From assembly GCA_947585795.1 (NCBI GenBank), contig CANPXG010000005.1, forward strand, positions 1-64,000: a stretch of DNA of 64,000 nucleotides, read 5' to 3'. Numbering within the stretch: the stretch's first letter is position 1; the number at the start of each line of letters is the position of its first letter. The stretch comes from an uncultured Clostridia bacterium. Lineage in GTDB: Bacteria; Bacillota; Clostridia; UBA1381. The position numbers and the translations under genes are program-made. Of the stretch, positions 18,217 through 28,390 are shown in pieces. The notes under the pieces are model-generated. The model did no database searches. It had not been told where the DNA came from and saw nothing but the letters and a program-made list of their open reading frames with translations.

Positions 18217-19755
18217 ATGGATTTGAAGAAAACGGTAACGGCGTGCATAAGCGTTATAGCTTTAGCGACAGTATGCATATTTAGCACACCTGTTTTAGCC
18301 GATGACGTAACGGACGAAACATCTGAATACGGGTATATATTCAAGCTAAAGGATGATAATGTTCAGCTCATGGGTACTGATATAAAGAGCATAGACGACG
18401 GTTTGTACTGGGCTAAAGACAAAGAGGAGATACAGAACATAACACAGGATAAAGAAGTTGAATATATAGTCGAGGATAAGCCGTTAGAAACGTACAGTAC
18501 ATATTGTTTGCCGAACGACGAGTTTTACCCGCAAGAATGGCAGTTCGACGCGTGCCATGTTGATACATATATCAAGCACGGTATTAACGGTGAAGGTGTT
18601 CGTGTAGGTATCTTAGATACCGGAATCAACAGAGAACAGGTTGATTTTGTTCATCAAAATATCGATAACGGGTTCAATGCCATATCGTATCTATACGGTT
18701 TGGACGAAATTCGTGACAAGACAAACGACTATAACGGGCATGGAACGAAGGTGACAAGTGTAATAGCGGCTGAGAAGGATAACCGTGTAGGCATGACGGG
18801 CGTGCTGGATAAGTGTACCATAGTCCCAATGAACCTATACAATACCGAAACGCGAATTATGACGGTCAGTTCCTTGCTGTTCGGGCTAAAATATGCCGCT
18901 TTTGAGGATTTGGACGTATTAAATATCAGTTCGGGTGCTACCGACATACCCGATTCTGTCATTGAAACTATGAATAAGTATATAGACATACTGACGGAAG
19001 ACGGAACGATAGTCATAGCAGCGGCAGGGAATGACGGTAAAGGGGATAACGAAATAGTCTATCCCGCCAATTGCCGTAATGTAATAGCCGTAGGTGCGGT
19101 TGAGCCACGAAGCTATACGTTTGCCAAGTGCGATTTTTCGTCCGCAAACAAAACCGTATGGGTATCCGCGCCGGGCAAGAATATGATTATAGCTAAATAC
19201 GACCGTGACACCGGTATGAGCAGTTTTACCACGGACAGCGGCACATCGTTTGCTGCACCAATGGTAGCAGCGGCGGCGGGAGGAGCTAAACAAATTAATC
19301 CCGATATATCGACCGATGACTTTAAACAGATACTGAAAGAAACGTCGCGCGATATAGATTTGGAAGGTTATGACTATGACACAGGTTATGGTATGGTTGA
19401 TTTCAAGGCGATATACGAGTACATGAACGGTCCTGAGCTAATCAGGGATAATGAACTGACAAGCGATTTGGTATACGATCCGATTACCGAAACGGTTACC
19501 TGTACCATAACAAACAAGACCGGTACCGATAACTTTAACACGTTGGGAATATTAGCCATATATGAACCTGACGGACGGCTATACAGCGTAATGACCGCTA
19601 AGTATTTCTATGTGCGTGAACCGCGTGTATTACTGGTACATATGCCGTATATGCAGAGCATGGGCGCAAAGTTCTTTGTTTGGACGGGTACCGACCTCAG
19701 CTTACAGCCATACGTCGGTGCCGAATGCTCAACACTGAAATTGGACGGTGTATAA
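18217..19755 (+). CDS. S8 family subtilisin-like serine protease with signal peptide
   Basis: VGILDTGIN (D), NGHGTKVTSVIA (H), SGTSFAAPMVAAAAGG (S). Confidence 0.92.
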   Translation: MDLKKTVTACISVIALATVCIFSTPVLADDVTDETSEYGYIFKLKDDNVQLMGTDIKSIDDGLYWAKDKEEIQNITQDKEVEYIVEDKPLETYSTYCLPNDEFYPQEWQFDACHVDTYIKHGINGEGVRVGILDTGINREQVDFVHQNIDNGFNAISYLYGLDEIRDKTNDYNGHGTKVTSVIAAEKDNRVGMTGVLDKCTIVPMNLYNTETRIMTVSSLLFGLKYAAFEDLDVLNISSGATDIPDSVIETMNKYIDILTEDGTIVIAAAGNDGKGDNEIVYPANCRNVIAVGAVEPRSYTFAKCDFSSANKTVWVSAPGKNMIIAKYDRDTGMSSFTTDSGTSFAAPMVAAAAGGAKQINPDISTDDFKQILKETSRDIDLEGYDYDTGYGMVDFKAIYEYMNGPELIRDNELTSDLVYDPITETVTCTITNKTGTDNFNTLGILAIYEPDGRLYSVMTAKYFYVREPRVLLVHMPYMQSMGAKFFVWTGTDLSLQPYVGAECSTLKLDGV

Positions 19756-19762
19756 ATATCAA

Positions 19763-20000
19763 AAAAATCGCTTGACAAGGAGTATGAATATGGTATAATT
19801 AAACTAAGATATATGAAGAATTTTATCTAAAAAGAGGAAAAGTGTATACTTTTCCTCTTTTTTTATTTACCAAGTTACAAGACAGGGAATTATTGACGAA
19901 TAATTTTCTGCCTTTTTATTTATACAACTAACATTGCTCGCCGTCAAGCGATACGGCTTAATATATAAAATAAATGGTTTTTATTAAGGAGGAATTTAAA
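19763..20000 (+). promoter_or_regulatory. Leader module M5 (class A)
   Basis: TTGACA 19772-19777, TATAAT 19794-19799, ATGAAG, hairpins 1, 2 and GCCGT..ACGGC, TTTTTATTAAGGAGG. Confidence 0.9.
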
Positions 20001-20600
20001 ATGGGAAAAGTATACTATAAGACATGTAAGGTAGAGCCGAGAAAGACCGCCAATATGATAGAAGCGGCATTACTTGGTGAGAACGGTACTGAAGGCTTTG
20101 CGTATGAGCGCACGGTCAAGTTCAGGAACGGCGTTGAGGTTGACATTAACTGCTATGGCAAGAACACGGTAAATGGCAAAGAAGTCGAGCCTTGGGTTGA
20201 TGTCACAATGTACGACCACGGTGTAAAAATATGTCAAGAGATAAAGAAGCATTTCTTTGGTAACCATTACATGATAGACAACAACGGAAACTGCTATGAC
20301 ATTGCGATCACAAGAGATTTCAGCTTGTTCATGTTTGGCGATTTCTACGAAAAAGACGGCTATCGTTACTTTGCCGTTTCAAAAGAAACCGCACCCGATT
20401 ATACAGAAGCTAAAAAGCTTACGGCGCGTATGCTCTATAGGAACATAGACGATCTTGTCTACAACGATGAATATAAATTCATGCGTTGGAGAGCAAGACA
20501 CAACCATAATGGCAAAAGCTGTGTAGACTGGTTCCTTGAAAGAGAGGATTCGCCGACAAGCTGCCCTGTTTGGGTATTTACCGTAGAACAATACAGATAA
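20001..20600 (+). CDS. Hypothetical protein
   Basis: ATG after TTAAGGAGGAATTTAAA; track start 19974 lies in the leader. Confidence 0.65.
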   Translation: MGKVYYKTCKVEPRKTANMIEAALLGENGTEGFAYERTVKFRNGVEVDINCYGKNTVNGKEVEPWVDVTMYDHGVKICQEIKKHFFGNHYMIDNNGNCYDIAITRDFSLFMFGDFYEKDGYRYFAVSKETAPDYTEAKKLTARMLYRNIDDLVYNDEYKFMRWRARHNHNGKSCVDWFLEREDSPTSCPVWVFTVEQYR

Positions 20601-20618
20601 TGTAAGGAGGAATAGATT

Positions 20619-20816
20619 ATGACACTGTTAAAGAAAAGTTATTGTTGTTCATCCCCGGTGGCTACAGAGGTATCAATTGAGTCGCATATGAACAAGAGAA
20701 TCGTCATAGACGGGGTTAAGTTCGACTCATTCGATAACGCGGTATCATATTTAGTCAATGACGGAATGACATCACGCGGCGCATATGACTATATCATGTC
20801 AGGCGTTTACTGTTAA
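20619..20816 (+). CDS. Small hypothetical protein
   Basis: 65-aa ORF with RBS taaggagg. Confidence 0.55.
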   Translation: MTLLKKSYCCSSPVATEVSIESHMNKRIVIDGVKFDSFDNAVSYLVNDGMTSRGAYDYIMSGVYC

Positions 20817-20927
20817 TCAATCAGTATAAGGGAGCAGATTTTCTGCCCCCCTATATATATTTTTAGGAGGAAAGCATGATGATAAAGATAAATAAGAACG
20901 TAAAAAGTTTAAAGGAGGTGGCGTAAT

Positions 20928-22700
20928 ATGCCGGCAAGTACAACAAATAAGCTGTTCCGCAACAATGCGGCATGGCAGCTGGACAAATTACCCGAACCGT
21001 TTGCAAGTATGAAAAACAAAAACACCGATCCAAACGGCATATCTCCGTCTTTCAACAACAAAGGATATTCACGCATGAACCGAGATATAACCCGTGCAAT
21101 ATTAAATATACGCGGCTATGCGGGCGAGATAGACGGGTATTTATACGGTGATTATGCAGTGGTACAGGTATCGTTCAACACATGTGCGGCTGAACGTAAA
21201 CTCGCGGACGGCACACATGAGGTATGTGTATATAACTCTAACGGTGAATTGCGTGCGGCAAAAATATCCGCCACAGGCAGATATGAGCCGTTTGATACTC
21301 TCGGCTCGCCCAATACAGATGTTGATGTATCTACTATCTGTCTTGCACTGTTAGGTAACTCACTTTCGGGTGAAGTAAAATCTATGCTTAATGAAGGTGT
21401 ATACGATGTCGCTGGCTTAACCGATGAGCAAGCAAATGATTTGTTTTGGTTAAACGACTATATATACCAAACAGTAAATTACGATCCGAACCTCTTGAAC
21501 GTCAATATCGCAGCGGACGGTAATCTCAGTTTGGTAACGAAAAAAACGGTTGAAAGCGGCGCATATAACGGTACTGTTATAGCCGGCACACCCGATATTC
21601 TTTGCGGTAATTCGGGTAAGATAAAGAGCAAGTCTAAAAATCTTACGATGAAAGAAGCGAAGAAAGAGTTTGCCGCGTTTAGTAACAAGCATGATTGGAC
21701 GGATGAGGAGCGCAAGCTTATTCCAAGCTTTGACGATAACTTCCCTGTCCCGCCCGAAGCTATGCGTATTGCCCGTAGGTATGTAGACAGTAAAGACGAC
21801 ATACGTCCTATGGTTAATTTCATGTGGCGCGGTGTTACGGCATACGGTAAATCAACGGGTGTGGAAGCTATCGCGGCTATGCTTGATATGCCGCTTTTGA
21901 GAATGACTTGCCACACAAACATGGAGACACAAAACTTCTTAAGCGATTTTGTTCCCGATACGAGCAGTGCGGATATGTCCCAACTGCCTGATTTTGAAAC
22001 GATCAAGTATGATCCTGTTGGGGCATACCTGACAATCACAGGTGTTGAGGATAGCAACGCAACGCAGGATATGTGCTTAAAAGCATACGGCGAAGCGATA
22101 GCGAAGCAAAACAGTGCAACGCCGAGATTTAAGCATGTTGAGTCGAATTTCGTTAAAGGCATTACGCGCGGGTATATTGTAGAGATACAGGAATGTTCGC
22201 GTATCAAGGACAGCGGCGTACTGGTCGGACTTAATGAGTATGACCGCCCCGGTGCTGTTATTCCGTTAATAAACGGTACATACGCGAAAAGGCATCCCGA
22301 TGCGGTGGTGATATATACGGATAATGTTGGCTATGAATCGTGCAGAACGATTGACCCGTCCGTTATACGCCGTATGTCGTTCATAATCGACTCATATGAG
22401 CTGCCCAAAGAACGAGTTTTGGAGCGTATCAAGTATAACACAGGTTATACAGATACATCAATGCTCAACAAATGCTACGATATTTGGTCGGATTTGGCAA
22501 AATACGCGAAAGAACACGATATAACGGAAGGTACAATAAGTGTGAACGAGTTGGAAATGCTTGTGCAGAGTATCAAATACGACGGTGAGCTTAACTTTGA
22601 CGATAATGTGCGCGAGTGCATTATTGCCAAGGCTACATCGGATAAAGACGAGCAGGACGAACTGTATAACTCATACTTTGTCAACCATTCCGCATTTTAA
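20928..22700 (+). CDS. MoxR/CobS-like AAA+ ATPase
   Basis: WRGVTAYGKSTGVEAIAAMLDMPLLRM...GYIVEIQECSRIKDSGVLVGLNEYD...IDPSVIRRMSFIID; followed by VWA gene. Confidence 0.7.
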   Translation: MPASTTNKLFRNNAAWQLDKLPEPFASMKNKNTDPNGISPSFNNKGYSRMNRDITRAILNIRGYAGEIDGYLYGDYAVVQVSFNTCAAERKLADGTHEVCVYNSNGELRAAKISATGRYEPFDTLGSPNTDVDVSTICLALLGNSLSGEVKSMLNEGVYDVAGLTDEQANDLFWLNDYIYQTVNYDPNLLNVNIAADGNLSLVTKKTVESGAYNGTVIAGTPDILCGNSGKIKSKSKNLTMKEAKKEFAAFSNKHDWTDEERKLIPSFDDNFPVPPEAMRIARRYVDSKDDIRPMVNFMWRGVTAYGKSTGVEAIAAMLDMPLLRMTCHTNMETQNFLSDFVPDTSSADMSQLPDFETIKYDPVGAYLTITGVEDSNATQDMCLKAYGEAIAKQNSATPRFKHVESNFVKGITRGYIVEIQECSRIKDSGVLVGLNEYDRPGAVIPLINGTYAKRHPDAVVIYTDNVGYESCRTIDPSVIRRMSFIIDSYELPKERVLERIKYNTGYTDTSMLNKCYDIWSDLAKYAKEHDITEGTISVNELEMLVQSIKYDGELNFDDNVRECIIAKATSDKDEQDELYNSYFVNHSAF

Positions 22701-22712
22701 GGAGGAAATATA

Positions 22713-24830
22713 ATGGCTGATCTGACAAAACAGGTAAAGAAAATGGCACTGGATGAAGAAAAGAATATACAAGATAAAGATATATTCCTGAGTCCACAAT
22801 TCCATAAAACCTTACAGGGATTTGTCGATGCTATTCTTATAAAGCGCATCAAGAAGAAAGCAAGCCTAACTATTGACTATAACGAGCAACCAAACACGCC
22901 GATAGCATGCACAACAGGAACCAATATATACCTTAACAGCGGAAACCGAGTATCTAACACATACACATCACAAACTAATCGGTTTCTTGCGCTGCTCGGT
23001 ATTTTGTTCCACGAGTGCGCGCATATTCTGTATTTGGACTTCGATGCGGAAAAACGCATAAAGGACGACTTGACGGATAACGGTAACTACTATGGCACAT
23101 TCGACTCATCTGATACAGATACGGTTGAAGAAATCATAGAAGCTATGCAGAACCCGACGTATAGACCTATTTTCGTAAGTCTATACCATCAGTTGTCCAA
23201 TACGTTTTCCGACGCACACGATGAGGGAAAGGCTTGCAGTGAGTTCCACGGCTTGGTTGAGAGAGGTATCACTCTCTCAGCTGAAGCATTGCGGTCATTG
23301 TCCGATTCGGTCGAAACAATGACAAAGGACTACGCAGAAGCCCCAACACCGGAAGCTGCTGTCGAGGTCATGTTATCGCTCATATTAAGCTTTGCAAGGT
23401 ATGGCGAGGTAGTCATAGAGGACGACGTTAAAGCGGAGAATAACGAGTTTATACAGAAGCTGAACAGTCTTGCCCCCGATATAATGCGCGGCAGTACAAC
23501 CGACAGTATCGAGGAGAAGTACACAGCGATTAACGCGTGTATTACAGTTCTGTGGTCGTATATCAGAGATATGCTCTCAGACGAGCAACCGAACAACGGT
23601 TCTGACAGCAATAGTAAAGGTAACCAAGACCGTAACGACAACGGTTCTCAAGGCGATCAGTCAGATAGCACATCTGACGCATCCGATACCGGCACAGGCA
23701 CAGGCTCTCAGGGCAGTAGCGGGAACAGCGGCGGTAAAAGTGATAAGGAAAAGGTAGAGAGTGTTTTAAACGCTATATCAAAAGCGGCTAAAAAATCAGT
23801 ACCTGACGCATCACAAAGCCCTACCGGATTGTCTACGGCGAAACCCGTTCCCAACGCCCAAGCCGATACAAAGGCTATGAGCAAAGAGGAAGCGGAAAAG
23901 ATTATGAACGGTATCATATCGCAAATAAAGAAAGAAGAAGCCGATAAGAGGGCAGAGGATAAGCTTGAACAGGCTATGGAACAGGACATAAACGTTATTG
24001 TCAATGCTGTTAATATGACGTCCCCGCACAAAGGTAAGCCGGTTAATACGCATAGGATATTAACCGTTACTCAGCAGGATATTGACCTATACAACCGACA
24101 GATGCAGGATTTGAAGGTAATATCCAAATCCTTACAGCGTAAGATGCTTAGTATACTGAAGGAGCTTCGTGAGGGTGACGTAATACGGCACAGAACGTTT
24201 GGCAGTAAGCTTGAAGCGAGAGATGCGTATAGGATAGACTCGAAGTATTTCTCAAAGAAAAAGCTGCCTCAGGATGTCCCGGACATGGCTATATCGGTAC
24301 TTATAGACCAAAGTGCTTCTATGGGCGGCGAAAGAATTGCGGCTGCACAGAAAGCTGCTATGCTGTTATATGATTTCGCAAAGGGCTTAGGTATTCCGGT
24401 TATGGTTTCAGGGCATTGCGCGTATGACGGCGGTTTCCACTTTTTCCGATACGCCGAGTTTGACAGCGTAAATGATAAGGACAGATACAGATTGTCGCAG
24501 ATTTCCGCAAAGTCAGCAGGTAATCGTGACGGTATGGCTATGTGTATAGCACTGGATATGCTGTCAAAACGCCCCGAAGAGATTAAGCTGTGCATAGTTA
24601 TCTCTGACGGACAACCCGCTGATTGGGACTATGGCGGCGAAGAAGCTAAAAAGGATATGCAGGAGATCATCAAGCAGTATAAGCATAAAGGTATTCAGAC
24701 TTTCGCGACGGCTATTGGTGACGACAGGAATAGGATAAGGGAAATTTACAAGGACGGTTACTTGGACATTACGGATTTGAACACATTTCCTAAAGCCCTT
24801 GTTAAAATCGTTAAGAAACGAATTGTATAA
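22713..24830 (+). CDS. CobT-like von Willebrand factor A domain protein
   Basis: MIDAS MAISVLIDQSASMGGERIAAAQKAAMLLYDF; IVISDGQPADWDY; acidic linker. Confidence 0.85.
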   Translation: MADLTKQVKKMALDEEKNIQDKDIFLSPQFHKTLQGFVDAILIKRIKKKASLTIDYNEQPNTPIACTTGTNIYLNSGNRVSNTYTSQTNRFLALLGILFHECAHILYLDFDAEKRIKDDLTDNGNYYGTFDSSDTDTVEEIIEAMQNPTYRPIFVSLYHQLSNTFSDAHDEGKACSEFHGLVERGITLSAEALRSLSDSVETMTKDYAEAPTPEAAVEVMLSLILSFARYGEVVIEDDVKAENNEFIQKLNSLAPDIMRGSTTDSIEEKYTAINACITVLWSYIRDMLSDEQPNNGSDSNSKGNQDRNDNGSQGDQSDSTSDASDTGTGTGSQGSSGNSGGKSDKEKVESVLNAISKAAKKSVPDASQSPTGLSTAKPVPNAQADTKAMSKEEAEKIMNGIISQIKKEEADKRAEDKLEQAMEQDINVIVNAVNMTSPHKGKPVNTHRILTVTQQDIDLYNRQMQDLKVISKSLQRKMLSILKELREGDVIRHRTFGSKLEARDAYRIDSKYFSKKKLPQDVPDMAISVLIDQSASMGGERIAAAQKAAMLLYDFAKGLGIPVMVSGHCAYDGGFHFFRYAEFDSVNDKDRYRLSQISAKSAGNRDGMAMCIALDMLSKRPEEIKLCIVISDGQPADWDYGGEEAKKDMQEIIKQYKHKGIQTFATAIGDDRNRIREIYKDGYLDITDLNTFPKALVKIVKKRIV

Positions 24831-24834
24831 TGAA

Positions 24835-24872
24835 TAGGGGAAAGGCTTATATAAGCTTTTCCTCTTTTTTTT
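24835..24872 (+). terminator. Terminator after VWA gene (sequence related to hairpin 1)
   Basis: AGGGGAAAGGCTTATATAAGCTTTTCCTCTTTTTTTT. Confidence 0.8.
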
Positions 24873-24882
24873 ATGTGTGGAA

Positions 24883-24911
24883 TTGACAATTTAGTGAATT
24901 GGATATATAAT
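24883..24911 (+). promoter_or_regulatory. Orphan consensus promoter
   Basis: TTGACA-N17-TATAAT with no sizeable ORF before module M6. Confidence 0.65.
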
Positions 24912-25000
24912 TTAGATTAGAAAAATATTCTATAAGGTGGGCAATAGGAAGTAACCTCGTAAACGTTAAAAAAAGGAAATATGTACGCAAAAACACCTGA

Positions 25001-25199
25001 AAAAACTGCTTGACAAGGCGTGTGGGTGTGGTATAATAAAGCTAAGATATATGAAGATTTTATCTATAAAAGAGGAAAAGTGTACGCTTTTCCTCTTTTT
25101 TTGTTCCTAAGTTCAAGCAGTGATGGACTAACTAAGTAGATCTGTCGCTGTTTTTTATATATACACATACAAAAAAGTTTTTATTAAGGAGGAATATGT
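25001..25199 (+). promoter_or_regulatory. Leader module M6 (class B)
   Basis: TTGACA 25010-25015, TATAAT 25032-25037, ATGAAG, hairpin 1, hairpin 2 AGCAGTGATGGA..CTGTCGCTGTTTTTT; near-identical to M12. Confidence 0.9.
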
Positions 25200-25622
25200 A
25201 TGAAAGTATTCAATGTAAAAATCACCGAAACACTGGAAAGACGGCTTGCCATACCCGCCGATTCGGTTGACGATGCGATAAGCAGCGTAGAGAAGATGTA
25301 TTATAACTCTCTTATTGTCGTATCGGAAGGATATGATGATATAGGACACAGTACGACGGTTGTAGCAGAAAGTTCAATACCATTACCCGATATGGTTTTC
25401 GGCGACATTCGTGTTGACGCAAACGAGGGTAGGTGGAAGCGTTGCAAGGTAAACACAAAGACAAAAGAAGTTTATGGATTTACCATACCTAACAATGCAA
25501 GCGAGGGCGAACTTTTGTTGTGGCTTGCCGATGGTATGTTCAAGGTATACCCCGAAGACATGCAAGGCGTAGGTTATTACTGGACAAAAGGAAAACAAAT
25601 CAAAGGAGGAGAAAAAGCATGA
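25200..25622 (+). CDS. Hypothetical protein
   Basis: ORF after TTTTTATTAAGGAGG. Confidence 0.65.
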   Translation: MKVFNVKITETLERRLAIPADSVDDAISSVEKMYYNSLIVVSEGYDDIGHSTTVVAESSIPLPDMVFGDIRVDANEGRWKRCKVNTKTKEVYGFTIPNNASEGELLLWLADGMFKVYPEDMQGVGYYWTKGKQIKGGEKA

Positions 25623-26638
25623 GAATTATTGAAATGAACGAGGCGCAGGACTGGTTAAAGAAAACCGGCAGTGAAGACACGCTTGTTATCGAAAAGGAAA
25701 CGGAAATCGGTATTGACGAACACGGTTTTAATAACAAATTTCTTTTGTACACGTTTATGGCTATGCTTGAAGAAAAAGAGCAAACGGAGGAATACCCCGA
25801 CGCTATGGCTATTGATTTCTTCGGCAACAGCGGTTGGCTGTTATCTGAAGATGACTTGGCTATCCGTGCTGAAGATGGCACTCTGATTGATAAAATCGTC
25901 GAGGAGTGCGGGTATCGCTGCGGAGATGTGTATCTCGACGGCGAAAAAGATGTTATCGACAGATACGTTGAATATGCGGATAAAAAAAGTGCGGTATTTA
26001 TACTCGGCACTGATTTGGAAATCCAGCAACTTCTTCCGTATCTGAAGGACGGCACATACTGTTTTCTGTTCGAAAGCATTGCCGCTGTTCGCGAGAGGTA
26101 TTTCCGCGAGCAGGAGCGTGACTACAGGCTTAGCGATGCCGAAAATGCCATTGAGAACTACTACTGTTCTTGGCGGCGTAATGATGGTTTCCTGCCCGCT
26201 GATATGCAGCATCATCTGATGCTCAGAGCGCACATAATTGTGGATCGGTTTGAAGAACGGTATGACGCGAACGTTGACGAGAATACGCAGTGGGAAAATG
26301 CAGTTGAATCCGAAGCACAGCAGATCATTCTTGACGCTGTGGGGAATAATAAAAGGATAATGACTATCATAAACAAAGCATCATCCCCGTTTGGATATAA
26401 CTATTTGCAAGCAGCGTATGCGAAGGCAACCGGCGAAACAATACCTTTTGATAGCAAGTGTGCGTTTAACAGATGGTGGCAGGACACGTTTTCGGAATAT
26501 GTCCGGAGCATCGGAATGGAAACCGAATACGGCTGCATAACGGACATGGACTTAAAAGTGTTTATACGCTTTTATAAGTTTGTCGCCGGTAAAGTAGCAA
26601 CAGCCCGAAAGGTTAAAAGGCAGAAAGAAGGTATATAA
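25619..26638 (+). CDS. Hypothetical protein
   Basis: ATG overlaps upstream stop; ORF MRIIEMNEAQDWLKKTGSEDTLV. Confidence 0.6.
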   Translation: MRIIEMNEAQDWLKKTGSEDTLVIEKETEIGIDEHGFNNKFLLYTFMAMLEEKEQTEEYPDAMAIDFFGNSGWLLSEDDLAIRAEDGTLIDKIVEECGYRCGDVYLDGEKDVIDRYVEYADKKSAVFILGTDLEIQQLLPYLKDGTYCFLFESIAAVRERYFREQERDYRLSDAENAIENYYCSWRRNDGFLPADMQHHLMLRAHIIVDRFEERYDANVDENTQWENAVESEAQQIILDAVGNNKRIMTIINKASSPFGYNYLQAAYAKATGETIPFDSKCAFNRWWQDTFSEYVRSIGMETEYGCITDMDLKVFIRFYKFVAGKVATARKVKRQKEGI

Positions 26639-26687
26639 AGAGAGAGGAAGTTTCTTCCTCTCCTTCACTTCAGAAAGGAGAAAGATT

Positions 26688-26993
26688 ATGAGAGATATAG
26701 AAGTTAAATCCGGCGAGTATGAGCACAAGATATACGTTGACGGCGAGCTGTATTACAGCATAGACAATGATTATCTTGCAGAATATGCCATGCTTAATAC
26801 TGAACAAACGAAGGAAACATCTCCGTTCGGTATATCGTATGATGGCGTAAAGCATACCGCAACTCAGTATATTGAGGAAATACGGGAAGAACTTGCTGAA
26901 GATTATAACCTTTCTATACAAGAAGAAATCATATTGAAGGACGCGCTCATAGAAACATGGGTGAAATACTTCAACATCGAGGACGATAATTAA
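26688..26993 (+). CDS. Hypothetical protein, paralog of the next ORF
   Basis: MRDIEVKSGEYEHKIYVDGELYYSIDN. Confidence 0.6.
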   Translation: MRDIEVKSGEYEHKIYVDGELYYSIDNDYLAEYAMLNTEQTKETSPFGISYDGVKHTATQYIEEIREELAEDYNLSIQEEIILKDALIETWVKYFNIEDDN

Positions 26994-27008
26994 AGAAGGA
27001 GGTTAATC

Positions 27009-27356
27009 ATGAGAAAAATTGAGGTAAAACCGGGGTATTACGAGTGGGACGCGTACGTAGACGATAAGCTGTATTACAGCTTTGATGGTACAAATCTCGC
27101 CGGAGAAATACTTGGGTGTGATTATGAGAACGATAATTTCCCTGCCGGTAACGTAGAGGAAATAACAGAAGAAAACATCAAAACTGTCGCTGACATGTAC
27201 GTAGATGAGATGTTAAACGTAAGAGAGGATAAAAAGCATTGGGGCGAAAAAGATAGCGAACTGGTTCGCATTGAATTGACCCCGGCAGAAATATCCGAGC
27301 TTAAAACGCAGCTTGCTACGGCATGGGCAAGACACTTTGACGTTTGCAGAGTTTAA
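27009..27356 (+). CDS. Hypothetical protein, paralog of the preceding ORF
   Basis: MRKIEVKPGYYEWDAYVDDKLYYSFDG. Confidence 0.6.
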   Translation: MRKIEVKPGYYEWDAYVDDKLYYSFDGTNLAGEILGCDYENDNFPAGNVEEITEENIKTVADMYVDEMLNVREDKKHWGEKDSELVRIELTPAEISELKTQLATAWARHFDVCRV

Positions 27357-27376
27357 AAGGAGGTAAGGATGGATAT

Positions 27377-27859
27377 ATGTCTATATATCGGAAAAATAGT
27401 AATCTTATGCTTACACGCGCATTTGAGGCGGAAGAATGCTTAAATTATGCCGTTAAACATAAGATGAATGTCATGTTTACCGATACCGGCTCATCTGAAA
27501 CGGCTAAAATAGCCCTTATGTTCAAAGAAGCCGGATTCGGTATTGACGTTCAGGCAAAAGCGCAATATTCCCCGGACGGTTTACAGTTACCTGATAAACC
27601 TATCTTTATATTCTTGTATAAGGAATATAAAGACTATCCTTATCTGTCACAGACTCGTGATTTTGAACAGCTGAAAAAATGCTATTCAAAAAACACCTTG
27701 AAAGAGTTTGAACACTTAATCAAGGAATATATGGAGTCTATAAACGAGGAGGAAAATCCCGATGAAGTTAGTGTTTCACCGCTTATCGCATGGTTTGAAG
27801 GTCTGATTACTCTTGACGACCTCAAAGACGCATGGGAACCGGACAATATTACAAATTAA
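27377..27859 (+). CDS. Hypothetical protein
   Basis: RBS aaaggaggtaagg; MSIYRKNSNLMLTRAFEAEECLNYA. Confidence 0.6.
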   Translation: MSIYRKNSNLMLTRAFEAEECLNYAVKHKMNVMFTDTGSSETAKIALMFKEAGFGIDVQAKAQYSPDGLQLPDKPIFIFLYKEYKDYPYLSQTRDFEQLKKCYSKNTLKEFEHLIKEYMESINEEENPDEVSVSPLIAWFEGLITLDDLKDAWEPDNITN

Positions 27860-27890
27860 CTTAAAGTATATAAAAGGAGAAGATGAGCGA

Positions 27891-28085
27891 ATGAGAAGAT
27901 TTACTGAAGGTGACAGAGTAATGGTAACGGCTGCTGCGGCTAATCATAAGGGAGAGTTCGGCACTGTTAAGAAATACTACGGCGACAATAATGTCTGTTG
28001 TGTAGAGCTTGATGGCGGTTACAGAACCAATTTCCTTGATACGAGCCTAAAGCTGTTCAAAAACGTAAAGGCAAAGAAGAAGTGA
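27891..28085 (+). CDS. Small KOW-like protein
   Basis: MRRFTEGDRVMVTAAAANHKGEFGTVKKYYGDNNVCCVELDGGYR. Confidence 0.6.
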   Translation: MRRFTEGDRVMVTAAAANHKGEFGTVKKYYGDNNVCCVELDGGYRTNFLDTSLKLFKNVKAKKK

Positions 28086-28105
28086 TACTATAATCACTTC
28101 TTCTT
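28074..28105 (+). other. Perfect 13-bp stem-loop overlapping a stop codon
   Basis: AAGAAGAAGTGAT-actata-ATCACTTCTTCTT; includes TGA of the upstream ORF. Confidence 0.85.
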
Positions 28106-28132
28106 ACTTACACATGAAAGGAGGATATTGCT

Positions 28133-28372
28133 ATGGTTACAGGTATAGACAGCGGAATAGTTTTCAACCTGTGCGACGAAACAAATTCATGGATTGATAT
28201 TTTGGTATGGTGCGATGATGAAGATGCTGAAAAGGCGAAAGAAGTATCAGAGAGGACTCTTGACACTTGGCATGAAGATAGTGTCGACTGCGCTTTCGGA
28301 GATTATTTAGACAGAGAGTTTAAGAAGAACGGCATAAACGCTTATATATACTGGTTGCAGGACAACAACTAA
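28133..28372 (+). CDS. Hypothetical protein
   Basis: ORF with RBS aaaggagg. Confidence 0.55.
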   Translation: MVTGIDSGIVFNLCDETNSWIDILVWCDDEDAEKAKEVSERTLDTWHEDSVDCAFGDYLDREFKKNGINAYIYWLQDNN

Positions 28373-28390
28373 TGAAAGGAGAATATTACC

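Noticed and set aside
21479-22207. 242-aa minus-strand ORF opposite the AAA+ ATPase
   Set aside because: Shadow ORF of the supported plus-strand gene.
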